Shown one piece after another: positions 1-9,794 of a stretch of 64,000 nucleotides of DNA (positions are counted from its first letter, which is position 1; each line of letters begins with the position of its first letter). The stretch is taken from contig JAPFFF010000007.1 in the NCBI GenBank assembly GCA_039105265.1, forward strand, positions 3,534,001-3,598,000. Reading direction: 5' to 3'. Made by a program: the position numbers and the translations under genes. Source of the DNA: Tritrichomonas musculus (lineage: Eukaryota; Parabasalia; Tritrichomonadida; Tritrichomonadidae). Below the pieces are notes generated by a model. That model had not been told where the DNA came from. It ran no database searches and was given only the letters and a program-made list of their open reading frames with translations.

Positions 1-1581
1 TTTACATGGCTGAAATTTCAATAGTCTCTTGTAATAAGAATTCAATACTCCTGCATTAAGGAGTATTGAAATTATTTTATTTGTCAAATAATTGAATACT
101 TTTTGCTTTAAGGTTTGAGTACTTTGCTTTAAGGATTCAATACTTTAAATATATTTTCAGAGTATTTTATATAGTATTTTTTACAAAAATATTGGATATA
201 TTGCATTATCTTTTTGTCCTCACGACAATTAAATTGCACAATATACTTATATATTTAAGATTATATATAAAAACATTTATTATTAATATCAAGATACAAA
301 ATAAGACAAATTTCGTTTTAATTCAACCGAACATTTTGCTTTAGATAATCATAATATCTATAATTATAATACAATATTATTATTAATTTCATAAAAAAAA
401 TCTTATATATCTATAAATAACCAAAATATTTATATATTTATAATAATAAATTTCTTTCAATTTTTAAAGTAATAAAAAAGTCCATTTATTCCTATCATAA
501 AATGGTTTAATATAATATTTTATATTTATTTTGATATATATAAATGTATGAATATTCTAAATAATAAATATATTATTTTTAATCGTTTAAAAACCAAAAA
601 ATTAATGTTCTTACATTTTGGGCTTTTTCAATTTATGTAATAAGATTTGAGAAATACTGTAATAAGGAAAAAATCTTTGATTTTTCGAACAAAAATTATA
701 TATATATGATAAGTATAAGATTATAAATTTAAATAATTTTTTTATTTATATATATATTTGTAATTAAACAAGATACTCTTATTTATAAATTTTTTATTAG
801 GGTCATAAGTTCGTTTGGCAGCTCGTCTTTTTTTTTTTAAAAAAAAAATTCTTATTACATTTTTATTTTTGAAAATGTAATAAGCTCGGGGTGTAATAAA
901 ATAATAACAGATAATAAATTAAAATTTCATTTTTCTTTTTATCTATATATATATACCGCATTTTTCAGCTCACCTTGCATTATAGAAAATTGTGGGGATT
1001 TCGTTATGGTTTGATTCAAAATTTAGCTGTTTATTTTGATTATTTTGGGATTTGAATGTTGTAAAATTCTCTAAAAAATCTATCTTGATAAATAAAAGTT
1101 TACTTCATAATATTTATTTAAAATTAGAATTAACACACAAATAAAAGTGTATTTCATGATATAGCAAGGATTTATTTAATTTATACAGGGTGCGACATTC
1201 AAGTCGGGCCCAAATTTTAAATAGAATATAAACTGCAAAAAAAGATTCAAAATTGAATGAATTCAATTTTTTTTCTAGCGGTATAAATTTGAATGAATGC
1301 GACATTCAAGTCGGGCCCATTTTTTTTGAAAAAGTTTGTTTTTTGATGGATTTTTTATTTTTATTTTTAATAATCTAATAAAGCAGTAAAGCACAATTTA
1401 TTAAAAATATATATATATTAAATAAAAAACTTTCGATATATATTTATTTTTTTATTTTTATGTTTTGAGAGGATGCGACATTCAAGTCGGGCCCTTTTTT
1501 ATCACAAAAATGGAAAATTGTGAGAATGCGACATTCAAGTCGGGCCCAAAAAAATTTTATCGATTCGGCCTTCAATTAGAA
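1..1581. other. AT-rich gene-free flank
   Basis: I see no convincing gene here. The sequence is extremely AT-rich with many homopolymer runs. Near base 40-75 an inverted pair (caatactcct and aggagtattg) can form a hairpin, and related 'ttcaatact' strings recur to about base 150. The only longer open frame, about 63 codons near 1114-1305 on the minus strand, has low-complexity composition and overlaps the 21-bp repeats, so I do not call it. It could be host intergenic DNA or decayed element sequence. Confidence 0.6.
1191..1547 (+). repeat. Cluster of four 21-bp direct repeats
   Basis: A GC-richer motif, t followed by gcgacattcaagtcgggccc, occurs four times in the same orientation at 1191-1211, 1298-1318, 1474-1494 and 1527-1547. 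The copies are identical while the spacers (86, 155 and 32 bp) are unrelated AT-rich sequence. Irregular spacing argues against a simple tandem satellite. The function is unknown; a protein-binding site array or remnants of a repeated insertion are both possible. Confidence 0.85.
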
Positions 1582-1920
1582 AAATATAGGTGGACTCGAA
1601 CTTGATCTCCTAAAAAGTCGTAAATAGGACTTAAAGTCTAAAAAGTTTATCTCAAAAAATCATTAATTTGATTTAAAGTCTAAAAAGTTTATCTCAAAAA
1701 ATCTTTAATTTAATTTTAAGTCTAAAAAGTTTATCTCAAAAAGTCATTAAATTGAATTAAAGTCTAAAATATTTCATCTAATTCGTCATTAAAATATTCT
1801 ATTCCCTCAAAAGTTTATCTCAAAAAGTCTCTCAATTTATAACTAACTAGAAAAACATTTATACCAAAAAATCAAATTATTATGGCTATGTCTCGAACTT
1901 TTTTGATCAAAAAATCTTTA
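1582..1920 (+). repeat. Left arm of foldback element
   Basis: Inverted partner of 2840-3177. I compared about 150 bp of the arm base by base with the reverse complement of the right arm and saw no difference. It contains four related subunits starting near 1633, 1675, 1718 and 1760. Confidence 0.8.
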
Positions 1921-2839
1921 AAATAACCTTTTAAGTGGTACTTATTATTACAATTAATCGTAATAGATATATTAAAAAAACTTAAAAATATGCAATTGAA
2001 TTGCTTTCTTTTATTATTATTGTTCATTCAATCTAAAATACATATATATCATATTTATTATTTAGAAATGGAATTGATTCATAGTAATGTTGAATAATAT
2101 AATTATTATATTTTTGTAGAAGAATTATATTTTATTTTTAATACGTAAATTCCATATAATAATCTTATGTTAAAGCATATATTCTATAGATGGTATGAAT
2201 TTCTTTATTTCTTTATGATCTTCTATAGACAAAAAGCTTCATTGGCCTACCGTAAAAGTGCCAAAAAGCTTGATTTCTTAATTATTAATCAATTAATATC
2301 TTGATATAAAAAATATTTTTGTTTAAAATAATAGATTACTTAATTTAAAATAACTATTTAAGATATTATATTTATTTATCAAATTGAATATTTATATATA
2401 AAAGATTATAATTAAAAAATGTAAAATGAATATTCATTTCACATTGATAGCTCACCCTTTTTTAGAGCAATGAAAAGTTTATTTTATAATAATGTATCGA
2501 ATTCACTTTATATAAAACTTGAAATTTATAGATCAATCTTTTGAAAATAAAAAAAGTAAGAGAAGCTATTTTTATTTACAAATTATATGATTTTTAATAA
2601 TAAAAGTTTAAAAATAAATATAGAAACTATTACAATTTTAAAGAAAATTGAGAATCTATAATTATAGATTCATGACTGGCCTTTTTATGTAAAATGGAAA
2701 TTAATTTTCTAAAAAAGATATTTGTGGAAAATATATCCTACTTTATCCTAGAAAAAGGATCTCTTTCCTGCAAGAAAAAATATATATTTCAAAAAAAAGA
2801 CTTTTTGATTTTTTAAAAAAGAGTATTTCGCATAATTTC

Positions 2840-3177
2840 AAAGATTTTTTGATCAAAAAAGTTCGAGACATAGCCATAATAATTTGATTTTTTGGTATAA
2901 ATGTTTTTCTAGTTAGTTATAAATTGAGAGACTTTTTGAGATAAACTTTTGAGGGAATAGAATATTTTAATGACGAATTAGATGAAATATTTTAGACTTT
3001 AATTCAATTTAATGACTTTTTGAGATAAACTTTTTAGACTTAAAATTAAATTAAAGATTTTTTGAGATAAACTTTTTAGACTTTAAATCAAATTAATGAT
3101 TTTTTGAGATAAACTTTTTAGACTTTAAGTCCTATTTACGACTTTTTAGGAGATCAAGTTCGAGTCCACCTATATTT
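2840..3177 (-). repeat. Right arm of foldback element
   Basis: Reverse complement of 1582-1920. The near-perfect match suggests recent insertion or ongoing homogenisation of the arms. Confidence 0.8.
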
Positions 3178-3796
3178 AAATGAATAATGAATAAAAACTA
3201 AATAAAATATTCAGTTTTCTAGATAAACTAAATGGAATCTAAAAAGCCATTAATAATGATATTTTTTTTCTAGCTATGTTTATTTGATTCTAATGACATC
3301 GTGATCTCATAGTTAATAGTCAATGATTTCTTTGGCCTGTTGATGATCAAATTTTTATTAAATTATAAAAATTAATATCTTTTTTTCGGAGAAATTTGGA
3401 ATAATTGAAATTTCATACCTGCAAAGTTTATTTTAGGCAAATTTAATTCCTAGTAATGCTATTTCCTGATAAATCAGATATCAATTTTGAAGATTATTCA
3501 TATTTATTTTTTTTTGGGATGATTTTGCTAAACTTTTTGATATAAAAGCATTTATCTTTAAATCTTTATTGTTGAATGCATTTTTTCATGTTTTTATTAT
3601 TTTTTTCTAAAAACAATACTTTAAAATTGAAAAGGTTTGTTTACTACGATTCAAGTGTCTTTAACACAAACCATTTTTCTCTGTAATACTAAAATATCTT
3701 CATTAAACAAAGAAAATTATGAAAACATATTTATAAAATAGCGATTATTTAAAATCATATTTAGTTTTTTCTTTAGAAAAAACTTTTAAACTTTTT

Positions 3797-3843
3797 CATT
3801 GTAATCACCTGTAATATTGATGAGCTTACAGGTGATTACAATG
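3797..3843. repeat. Perfect 18-bp inverted repeat (hairpin)
   Basis: The arms at 3797-3814 (cattgtaatcacctgtaa) and 3826-3843 are perfectly complementary with an 11-base loop. The right arm is the beginning of a protein-like open frame. A perfect palindrome that is partly coding suggests that a fold-back or inversion event created the left arm as a copy of the gene edge. Confidence 0.85.
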
Positions 3844-3974
3844 ATTATGGTATGCCATATCACTTTCCAAAGAAGTTTTACGATGAGGTATGGGAATTCT
3901 TCCAATACACTGATGAAGGAAAGAAATGCATGAATGAATTCAATCCAAACACTGATAAGATTCAGGAAATTTAA
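3828..3974 (+). other. 3' part of an unrecognised coding frame
   Basis: About 48 codons run in frame to a TAA at 3972-3974. The composition is protein-like and unlike the surrounding AT-rich DNA: many D, Y, F, K and W residues (GDYNDYGMPYHFPKK near the start). No start codon with upstream context is visible. I do not recognise the family. It may be the end of a host gene or of a gene of element A; the following 'attatttttg' resembles spacer sequence in the Polintons. Confidence 0.4.
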
Positions 3975-4057
3975 TTAAAAAAGCAATTATTATTTTTGTA
4001 TTTTAAATATTTTAAATATTTTAATTTTATTCTTATACAAAACGAACCAAACGCCAA

Positions 4058-6718
4058 ATGACAAATTTAATACCAGAAACATTATTCAATTTGGATACAG
4101 AAACAATAACCAAATTCATTGCGATTCTGAACACTAAATTAAATGCTAATATTATTATTGACCAAGACAACAATATAAATATTACAAGGCTATGTAAATA
4201 TTTCAACGACAATAATGCTTACAATATTCTTCTTGGTGATATTAAGCCTGATGAATTAGCTCCTACAGATGTTATTGATGAAATTACCATTAATAATTAC
4301 ATTGATGAAGTTATCAAACAAAACCAACAACGAATAACAACAATAATTAATACACCCGAAGTAAATGAACCAGAAAACGAAGAACTGTACGAGTACCTTA
4401 AGAAAAATGGTCAACAATTCACTAGTAAGCATAATGATTTTCTAATAGTTAATTTTCCAAATGATTTCGATAGAGCAGTAGCAGCTTTGCAAGCATATGA
4501 CTACCCAGAAGCTTTGGTTAAAGAACGTAATGATCATGGTAAACCTATTGTTACATACTATTTCAATGAAATATCATCTCTAGCAAACATATATGATGCC
4601 TTGCTTCATGTTTACCAAAGTGAACTAAAACCATTTAAAATACATTTTCAACTTTCAGGAGTCTTTGAAACAAGTACCTTTGACTTTGAAACTTATGAAG
4701 AAAAATATGATTATGAGGCTAGAGAGATCAGATGGCAAAACTACAAATCTGCCATACCAATTATAGTAAAAGATGAACGAAACCTTGATGAATGCAAAAT
4801 GTATATAGAAACTGTACTAAACAGCTATGAAACAACTTCATCAAACAATAAACTAACCATTGTACACTCAATATCCTTTACGATATCGAGAATGCGTAAG
4901 GTTACAGGTCGTATCAAAGATCTTCCAGAAATATTCAAGAAGAGTAATAATTATATAATTGTTGATGATGAAGATGATAATTTATGTTGGTACCGTTTTC
5001 TTGCTTGTTGTTTGTTTCCTGAATTGACTAATACAACCAAATACGACATCAAACATCGTACTAAACGTGCCAAGAAACTGCTACTTGAGGAATATGGAAT
5101 AACTTATACAACAAAAATACCAAAGCATGCACAAACAATATTGGACAATTTTCAAGGAGTAACAATGGAGGAAATGAAAGAATTAGCCGAAAAACATAAA
5201 ATCAACATAAACATATATGAATACAACAATGACAAACAATATGACTTACAGGAACAATGGTATTTCAACAAAGATTACACAACTTATTCAGCATTATTAT
5301 TTACCAAAGACCTTACTGTTCATATTATGTTTATCAAAGATGCTGAAAAACTTACTGCAATTCATGTTTGTCCAAAATGCAATTCTTATGTTCATTACGG
5401 GCATAGTAATATCAAACGTTTCGATGATCATGTCAAACATTGTGATGGTAAGTATAAGAAACAATTTGTACCAGTCAAGGAAGCTTTACCATATTGTCCA
5501 CATATTTTAAACAATCCAGTCTATGAGTATTGTCTTGCACACGGATTACCATGGAAACCGAATATCTATTACATAACATATGACTTTGAAACAATGGATC
5601 AAGTTGTAAATACAGAAGCCAGTAAATCAACTATTATCAATTCATGGCTCTTACCGTTATCAGTTTCCTCATGCGTAAAGTCCGCTTCTGGCTTAACAAC
5701 AAAGCATTTTAGTTTACAGGATAACAAAGATTTCATTCCATTATGGCTTGATTGGCTTTTTGAACAATCATTAATTGTATACAAAGACAAACAACAATAC
5801 TCATGTGTACCTGAAAAGATAGACAACAGTATAACTACCATAACGGTATTTGGTTTCAATTCTTCAAGATTTGATAGTAATCTATTCAAACAATATCTTA
5901 ATGCCTCTCATTGGAAAATTGAATCAAATAGCATCATTGGAACATTATCATCACTAAAACAATTCGTACTTACTTCAACTAAATATCCAACCAAACTTCG
6001 TTTTATAGATGCTCAAGCTTTTGTTGCCGGTGGAACATTAAAGCAATTTGGTGTTGACTTTGGAGGTGAAACCAACAGTAACAAGGGAGTCTTTCCGTAT
6101 GAGGCTATCAATAGTAATAATTACAATGAAGTTTTATCTGTAACAGAACCATTTGCTTATGATGACTTCTATAGTTATTTGAACCAACGAAACCCATTAT
6201 CTAAGGAAGATTATGCAGAATATGTAAATGATTGCAAGAACTACAAAAATAGATGGGATTACTTACTAGCTTATAATGATAATGATGTAGAAATGATGAT
6301 TAAGCCAATTGACAATCTTATTGCTATGAACGCTGAATATAATGTAGACATGATATCAAACTTATCATTATCAAAGTGTTCAGCATGTATCAAGTACGCT
6401 CTTGCTTATAAAGATTTTGATCCGACCACTGAATACGACATAATTAACAAAGAAAATTCCTTCAAACCAACAATCAAATGGTGGAAATATAAATGTGACT
6501 CTTATTACAAGCAAGATCAAAAATATAATCAAACCCATAGTAATAACATGCGAAATCTTGACAAATGTATATCAGTTTCTGATTTTGATGAATTTATGAA
6601 AATGTACAATAATGGTTGTTGCCATTTATGTAAGGAACATTTTACAAACGTAAACAAACCAACACTTGATAGAATTGATAACGATATTGGGCATGAATTG
6701 AGCAATTGCAAACTCGCT
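4058..6718. mobile_element. Polinton A, left-hand visible part
   Basis: Only the front part of a protein-primed PolB gene is visible, up to 6718 where Polinton F begins. The protein differs clearly from the B and C polymerases, so A is a third lineage and the outermost, hence oldest, insertion in this nest. Its left terminus was not identified and its remainder should lie to the right of the window. It is interrupted at least once, by F. Confidence 0.75.
4058..6718 (+). CDS. Protein-primed DNA polymerase B (element A), front part
   Basis: About 887 residues of a Polinton PolB. In order: a poorly conserved N-terminal region; a conserved block including ELKPFKIHFQLSGVFE (about 190-206); a DNLCWYRFLACC block near 310; a C2H2-like zinc motif (CPKCNSY...H...H) near 440; exonuclease motifs ITYDFET (about 510), FGFNSSRFDSN (about 600) and YNDNDVEMM (about 745); and the start of the HNH-like zinc module (CHLCKEHF...DRIDND) near 860. 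It would copy the element from a terminal protein primer. The gene is interrupted by the insertion of F. Starting at 4058 is supported by the AT-rich leader and the ATG after a 'caaa' context. Confidence 0.85.
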
Positions 6719-6935
6719 AGAGAGTAATATAGACCGGCTGGAGGGGTGAGATAAAAGGGGTATCAAAAGGGGTAGGGTTAAGATAAAAGTTTTAAGTTGA
6801 CGGTAGACACTTTTGAATCTTCATCTTTGAATTTACATCTTTGAACTTGTTTAGTAGTATATATCAGTCGGTTTCCGTCGGGCTAAAGCCCACCGTCAAC
6901 ACGACTAATGAACAAAAATAACACAACTCAAAAAA
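6719..6935 (+). repeat. Terminal region of Polinton F
   Basis: The outer 75 bp are F-specific with G-rich strings (aaaaggggtatcaaaagggg). From about 6800 the sequence matches the terminal repeats of B (16501-16620) and D (58570-58660), including 'tcagtcggtttccgtcg' and 'taaagccc.ccgtcaacacg'. This identifies it as the F terminal inverted repeat, only one copy of which is in the window. Confidence 0.75.
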
Positions 6936-6978
6936 TCGAACTTTCAAAAATTTTTTATTTTTTTATCAGCCATTTATA

Positions 6979-7185
6979 ATGTCAAACCAAGCCGAAACAT
7001 TAAGCACCCTCATTAATAGAATCAATAAAAAGCTAAAAGGCTGGAGACCTGCATTAAAATACCTCTACGATAATGATGATATCATAGATGAAGTACTAAA
7101 AGAGATAAATCACTTTATTAAACAACTAAAGAAAATCAACGGTCCTGCTGAATTAATTGCTGAACTTGAAGAACTCATTTATTAG
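6979..7185 (+). CDS. Small helical protein unique to element F
   Basis: 68 residues, charged and probably all helical (INRINKKLKGWRPALKYL near the front, ELIAELEELIY at the end). The start is preceded by a T-rich tract with 'ttttttatttttttatc', like other starts in the window. It sits between the terminal repeat block and the remnant 'ttagacaattcattt' that in B is part of the terminal repeat, so F gained (or B lost) a small gene in this zone. No family recognised. A real gene is likely but not certain. Confidence 0.55.
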   Translation: MSNQAETLSTLINRINKKLKGWRPALKYLYDNDDIIDEVLKEINHFIKQLKKINGPAELIAELEELIY

Positions 7186-7259
7186 ACAATTCATTTAATT
7201 CTTTCTCAAGCTGATGAACTTTATTTTTGTTTTTTGTTTTTTAATTTCATGATAAAGAT

Positions 7260-7715
7260 ATGTCAACACCAAAAGTTTATGATTACATCAATTCACTTAT
7301 TGATATGTTGGATGAATCAGAGAAGTTCAAACAATGTGATTTCTCAATTCTGTGTGATAGATATCCAATACCTTGTGGAAAGGCTGCATATAAATCTAAA
7401 GTGATATACATATCATTGAAGAACAAAGATAATGCATTTAAACGATTATATTATGATAAGATTGTTGAACTCGGGCTCGAATATATAACATTAACATCAA
7501 ATGTCAGAAGAAGGATATCAACGAATTCACTTGAGTTCTTCGTTGAAGGTTCAAGTGAAGAACAATCATTCAAAGAATATAAGTATTATAATTACAGTAT
7601 CAGGAAAGTTAATGATAAGAATACAAAAGAACTCATCGAACAGATGAGACAAAAATATAATATCAATACACCTCAACTATTTGTAGGTGTTCAACAACAG
7701 CTCATATTAGATTAA
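7260..7715 (+). CDS. Conserved 151-residue protein beside ATPase (F)
   Basis: Homologue of the genes at 8114, 13190, 16764 and 58801. Conserved features are VYDYINSLI at the N-terminus, CDFSILCDRYP near 26-36, KVIYISLKN near 48, ELGLEYITLTSN.RRRIS near 74-90, EFFVEG, YYNYSIR and a C-terminal LFVGVQQQ. No catalytic motif is evident. In every copy its stop codon overlaps the stop of the convergent ATPase gene; here E has inserted 27 bases after the stop. Its fixed position next to the packaging ATPase suggests a role in packaging or assembly, which is inference. Confidence 0.75.
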   Translation: MSTPKVYDYINSLIDMLDESEKFKQCDFSILCDRYPIPCGKAAYKSKVIYISLKNKDNAFKRLYYDKIVELGLEYITLTSNVRRRISTNSLEFFVEGSSEEQSFKEYKYYNYSIRKVNDKNTKELIEQMRQKYNINTPQLFVGVQQQLILD

Positions 7716-7742
7716 TGAATTTCAATTGTATTTGTTCTCGTA

Positions 7743-8100
7743 AGTAGTGATAGTGTATCAATAATCGGGGTCAGATAGAATCCACTTAAAACGCCTTTAA
7801 ATGGCCCATTTTTGGGCCCATATTCGGGTTAAAATTCAAAATCCACATATGGGACCCATACCGCATACTACCCCAAAACGCCTTTAAATGGCCCATATTC
7901 GGGCCCATACAAATTCCGAAAATAGGCCGCATATGGCCCACCTATGGCCCACCTATGGGACTACCTATGGAACAGACCGATGGAACGTTCCGATGGCGAC
8001 ACAGACCGATGGGACAGACCATAACAGACAAAAATATTCCATATTTGGGGACTCAGATGATTTTGGGAAAACCTATTTTTATATTTGAATATTGATTTTT
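7743..8100 (+). repeat. Terminal region of Polinton E with internal repeats
   Basis: About 360 bp without a credible gene. A unit 'aacgcctttaaatggcccat' occurs near 7790 and again near 7875, each followed by a 'ttcgggccca' or similar string. Further on come reiterations of 'cctatggcccacctatgg' and 'gaccgatgg' and a palindrome ggaacgttcc near 7982. Only the first dozen bases resemble the C terminus; the rest differs, so E and C have different terminal regions despite similar genes. Confidence 0.65.
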
Positions 8101-8113
8101 TATCGCATCCCAA

Positions 8114-8593
8114 ATGGAAGCCACTCCAAGCTACTCCAATGTCTACGAATACATCAACACACTAGTAGCCCTATTGCCAAAGCCTGATGAATTTGCACAA
8201 TGCAATTTCGCGATATTATGTGACAAGTTCCCATTCAACTTGAAGAACTCATTGTACCTCGCGAAGGTCCTATATGTATCGCTCCAGAATGATACTGAAA
8301 CCATTAGATTCTACCCTAATAAGCTCAAGGAGATGAACCTCGAATTCGTCAAATTGACATCCAATAGTAGACGCAAATTGAGTGTCAACATGCAGGAGTT
8401 CTTCGTAAATGGGAATACCGAAAAGCACGAATACAAGGAATGTCCGTATTACAACTACTCGATTGAGAGAACCAATATAAATACCAAGGATCTCATTGCC
8501 AAATTACGTGAAAAATACGATATTGCAGAACCTGATGTATTCATCGGCAAGCATCAGGATTTGGTATTGGATGCTGACCCAGAGTTTGCCTAA
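8114..8593 (+). CDS. Conserved 159-residue protein beside ATPase (E)
   Basis: Close homologue of 13190-13669 in C and more distant from the 151-residue proteins of B, D and F. It shares VYEYINTL, CNFAILCDKFPF, KVLYVSLQND, KLTSNSRRKLS, EFFVNG, YYNYSIERTN and VFIGKHQDLVLD. The end overlaps the convergent ATPase end by 4 bp, as in all copies. A T-rich leader (ttgattttttatc) lies 10 bases before the ATG. Function unknown. Confidence 0.8.
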   Translation: MEATPSYSNVYEYINTLVALLPKPDEFAQCNFAILCDKFPFNLKNSLYLAKVLYVSLQNDTETIRFYPNKLKEMNLEFVKLTSNSRRKLSVNMQEFFVNGNTEKHEYKECPYYNYSIERTNINTKDLIAKLREKYDIAEPDVFIGKHQDLVLDADPEFA

Positions 8594-9615
8594 ACCTTTG
8601 AGTACACCACTTGCATATCATGTTCAACTGTGTTCACCAATATGAAATCATGTCCAGATAATGTCCTATATTTTTGCCACAACTCCTCGAACTCACAAGG
8701 TATGCTCACCTGCTGATATATGTAATTGAGTTTCTGTCGTGAGAACCCATTGAATATGAAGAATGATGTGCAGTTATTTTTGTAATCGGTTGGCACACCC
8801 TTGAAGAACTGGATATTGATGTATACGATTGAGTTCTTATGACGCAACTGGGTGATATAGTTTGTGAAGTATGCTGATTTCAATAGCTTGCTCTTAATGA
8901 AGTCCTCACACAGGATTATCGTGTTGAGTGGTACATTGGGTTTCCCGAGTTTGTTGATATGGAGGAACTCAAACATCTGTTGCAGCTTGGACTCGGTCGC
9001 AGACAAGTCTGCTCCAGCTGACGCTTCAACTGTAGCCTTCCCAACTGAGCTATATTTGTTATATAACTCCTTCCATAGATCAAGCTCCTTCAAATACCGT
9101 TCAGCATTACTATCAGCGACGACCTCAATGGGCAAGTTGATGAGCTCGCGTTGAGATTCAAATGTGGAATCATTTATAATACCATTCTTACTCACATACA
9201 CGATCAGGTGGAACGGATTCTGCGAATCCTCAGGGGTTCCCCCAAAGCCCCCGTTATTGAGTCTACTCATTTGAATGATATCGCGAATTACTGTATGACT
9301 CTTGCCTTTGCCTTGTGATGCCACCAGTATGTTCAAAGTATTGTACCACGCATAGATCCCATTAGCGATTGGCCTTATGGATGCATTCGTGATTTTATCC
9401 CTATTCTTGGAATAGGCCTCACTCATAGCTGCGTCAACATCGAAGATGCGGGTGGGAGTGAAACTCCCATTAACATCGAATCTCTTGGATACCGGTTGCT
9501 GCTTCTGGTACCTATCGAATGTATCAAAATCAATTGGATCTTCACTGGAACTGTCTGATAATTCAATAGATGTATAGTCGAAAAGGGTTGGTTGTAGGCG
9601 CTTGTAATATAACAT
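8590..9615 (-). CDS. A32/FtsK-like DNA packaging ATPase (E)
   Basis: 341 residues. Walker A is ILVASQGKGKSHT (about 100-112) and Walker B NTIILCED (about 235), in the P-loop ATPase family that packages DNA in Polintons, virophages and large DNA viruses. The C-terminal block SFFIFNGFSRQKLNYIYQ is conserved in all four copies in the window. Relative to the C copy it carries two extra in-frame stretches (about 12 and 11 codons), each containing hairpin-forming DNA (see 9215-9242 and 9453-9469). The start at 9615 has a TTTATTTTTG box 5 bases upstream. It should drive genome loading into particles. Confidence 0.9.
   Translation of the reverse strand: MLYYKRLQPTLFDYTSIELSDSSSEDPIDFDTFDRYQKQQPVSKRFDVNGSFTPTRIFDVDAAMSEAYSKNRDKITNASIRPIANGIYAWYNTLNILVASQGKGKSHTVIRDIIQMSRLNNGGFGGTPEDSQNPFHLIVYVSKNGIINDSTFESQRELINLPIEVVADSNAERYLKELDLWKELYNKYSSVGKATVEASAGADLSATESKLQQMFEFLHINKLGKPNVPLNTIILCEDFIKSKLLKSAYFTNYITQLRHKNSIVYINIQFFKGVPTDYKNNCTSFFIFNGFSRQKLNYIYQQVSIPCEFEELWQKYRTLSGHDFILVNTVEHDMQVVYSKV
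9215..9242. repeat. Tandem hairpins inside E ATPase
   Basis: GGATTC-TGC-GAATCC at 9215-9229 is followed at once by GGGG-TT-CCCC at 9233-9242. The stretch codes for residues (GGTPEDSQNP region) that have no counterpart in the C ATPase at 14281-14310, so it is an in-frame extra segment of about 33 bp. Confidence 0.75.
9453..9469. repeat. Hairpin with flanking direct repeats in E ATPase
   Basis: TGGGAGT-GAA-ACTCCCA forms a 7-bp stem. It is bracketed by a direct repeat aacatcgaa at 9436-9444 and 9472-9480, which is present only once in the C ATPase. Together this is a 36-bp in-frame extra segment resembling an insertion with target duplication. Confidence 0.75.
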
Positions 9616-9620
9616 TTAAT

Positions 9621-9630
9621 CAAAAATAAA
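9621..9630 (-). promoter_or_regulatory. TTTATTTTTG box before E ATPase
   Basis: Perfect copy of the recurrent box on the minus strand, 5 bases upstream of the ATG at 9615. See the finding on this motif. Confidence 0.55.
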
Positions 9631-9634
9631 GCTC

Positions 9635-9784
9635 TTAGGCATATAATGTGCGCCTCAGCTCATCGGTCAGCTCAGGTGGTTCATCTTCAGCTGTAAGCGA
9701 TACCAGTAATAGCAGTTCAACTACATTGGTCACCAATATCAACCCCAATAGTATATTCATGATGATTTCACTAGCGCTGGACAT
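9635..9784 (-). CDS. Small single-pass membrane protein (E)
   Basis: 49 residues with a short N-terminus (MSSASE), one hydrophobic segment of about 24 residues (IIMNILLGLILVTNVVELLL begins it) and an acidic tail containing EDEPPELTDELRRTLYA. The same gene, in the same place between ATPase and the 216/194-residue gene, occurs at 14677, 18155 and 60192; the tail pattern PEL(T/S)(D/E)E(L/I)R persists although the rest differs. That conservation supports a real gene. It would sit in a cell or virion membrane; the role is unknown. Confidence 0.75.
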   Translation of the reverse strand: MSSASEIIMNILLGLILVTNVVELLLLVSLTAEDEPPELTDELRRTLYA

Positions 9785-9794
9785 TTATGCAAAT

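Larger units (their letters stand above)
1582..3177. mobile_element. Non-autonomous foldback DNA element
   Basis: The two ends (1582-1920 and 2840-3177) are inverted copies of about 338 bp that look almost identical throughout, beginning aaatataggtggactcgaac. Within each arm a unit containing 'aagtctaaaaagtttatctc' repeats about every 42 bp. The interior of about 0.9 kb has no credible gene. This is the architecture of a MITE or foldback element mobilised in trans. I could not find a clear target-site duplication. The outermost bases resemble a tRNA B box on one strand, which I regard as coincidence. Confidence 0.75.
3178..4057. other. AT-rich spacer before element A polymerase
   Basis: Mostly AT-rich with no complete gene. 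It contains the hairpin at 3797-3843 and a short open frame that ends at 3974 (both listed separately). The last 80 bases carry 'tattatttttgtatttt' and then a T-rich run before the polymerase start at 4058, resembling the upstream sequence of other genes in the window. The left end of element A, if still present, should be in or before this stretch; I could not identify it. Confidence 0.5.
6719..7742. mobile_element. Polinton F, left-hand visible part
   Basis: F begins inside the polymerase gene of A with AGAGAGTAATATAG, similar to the GAGAGAGATAGG end of B, and shares with B the block around 6800-6930 (ending cgactaatgaacaaaaataa). It carries a 68-residue gene and a 151-residue gene homologous to B's first gene. 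At 7743 it is entered by Polinton E just inside the ATPase end. The base six before F (CTCGCT, 6713-6718) is the predicted target duplication; the other copy should be beyond the window. Confidence 0.75.

Noticed and set aside
1114-1305. 63-codon frame on the minus strand in the AT-rich flank
   Set aside because: Overlaps two of the 21-bp repeats and has composition expected by chance.
7888-8088. 66-codon frame in the terminal region of E
   Set aside because: Its peptide merely mirrors the GGCCCAT/CCTATGG reiterations (HMAHLWPTYGT), and no other element has it.
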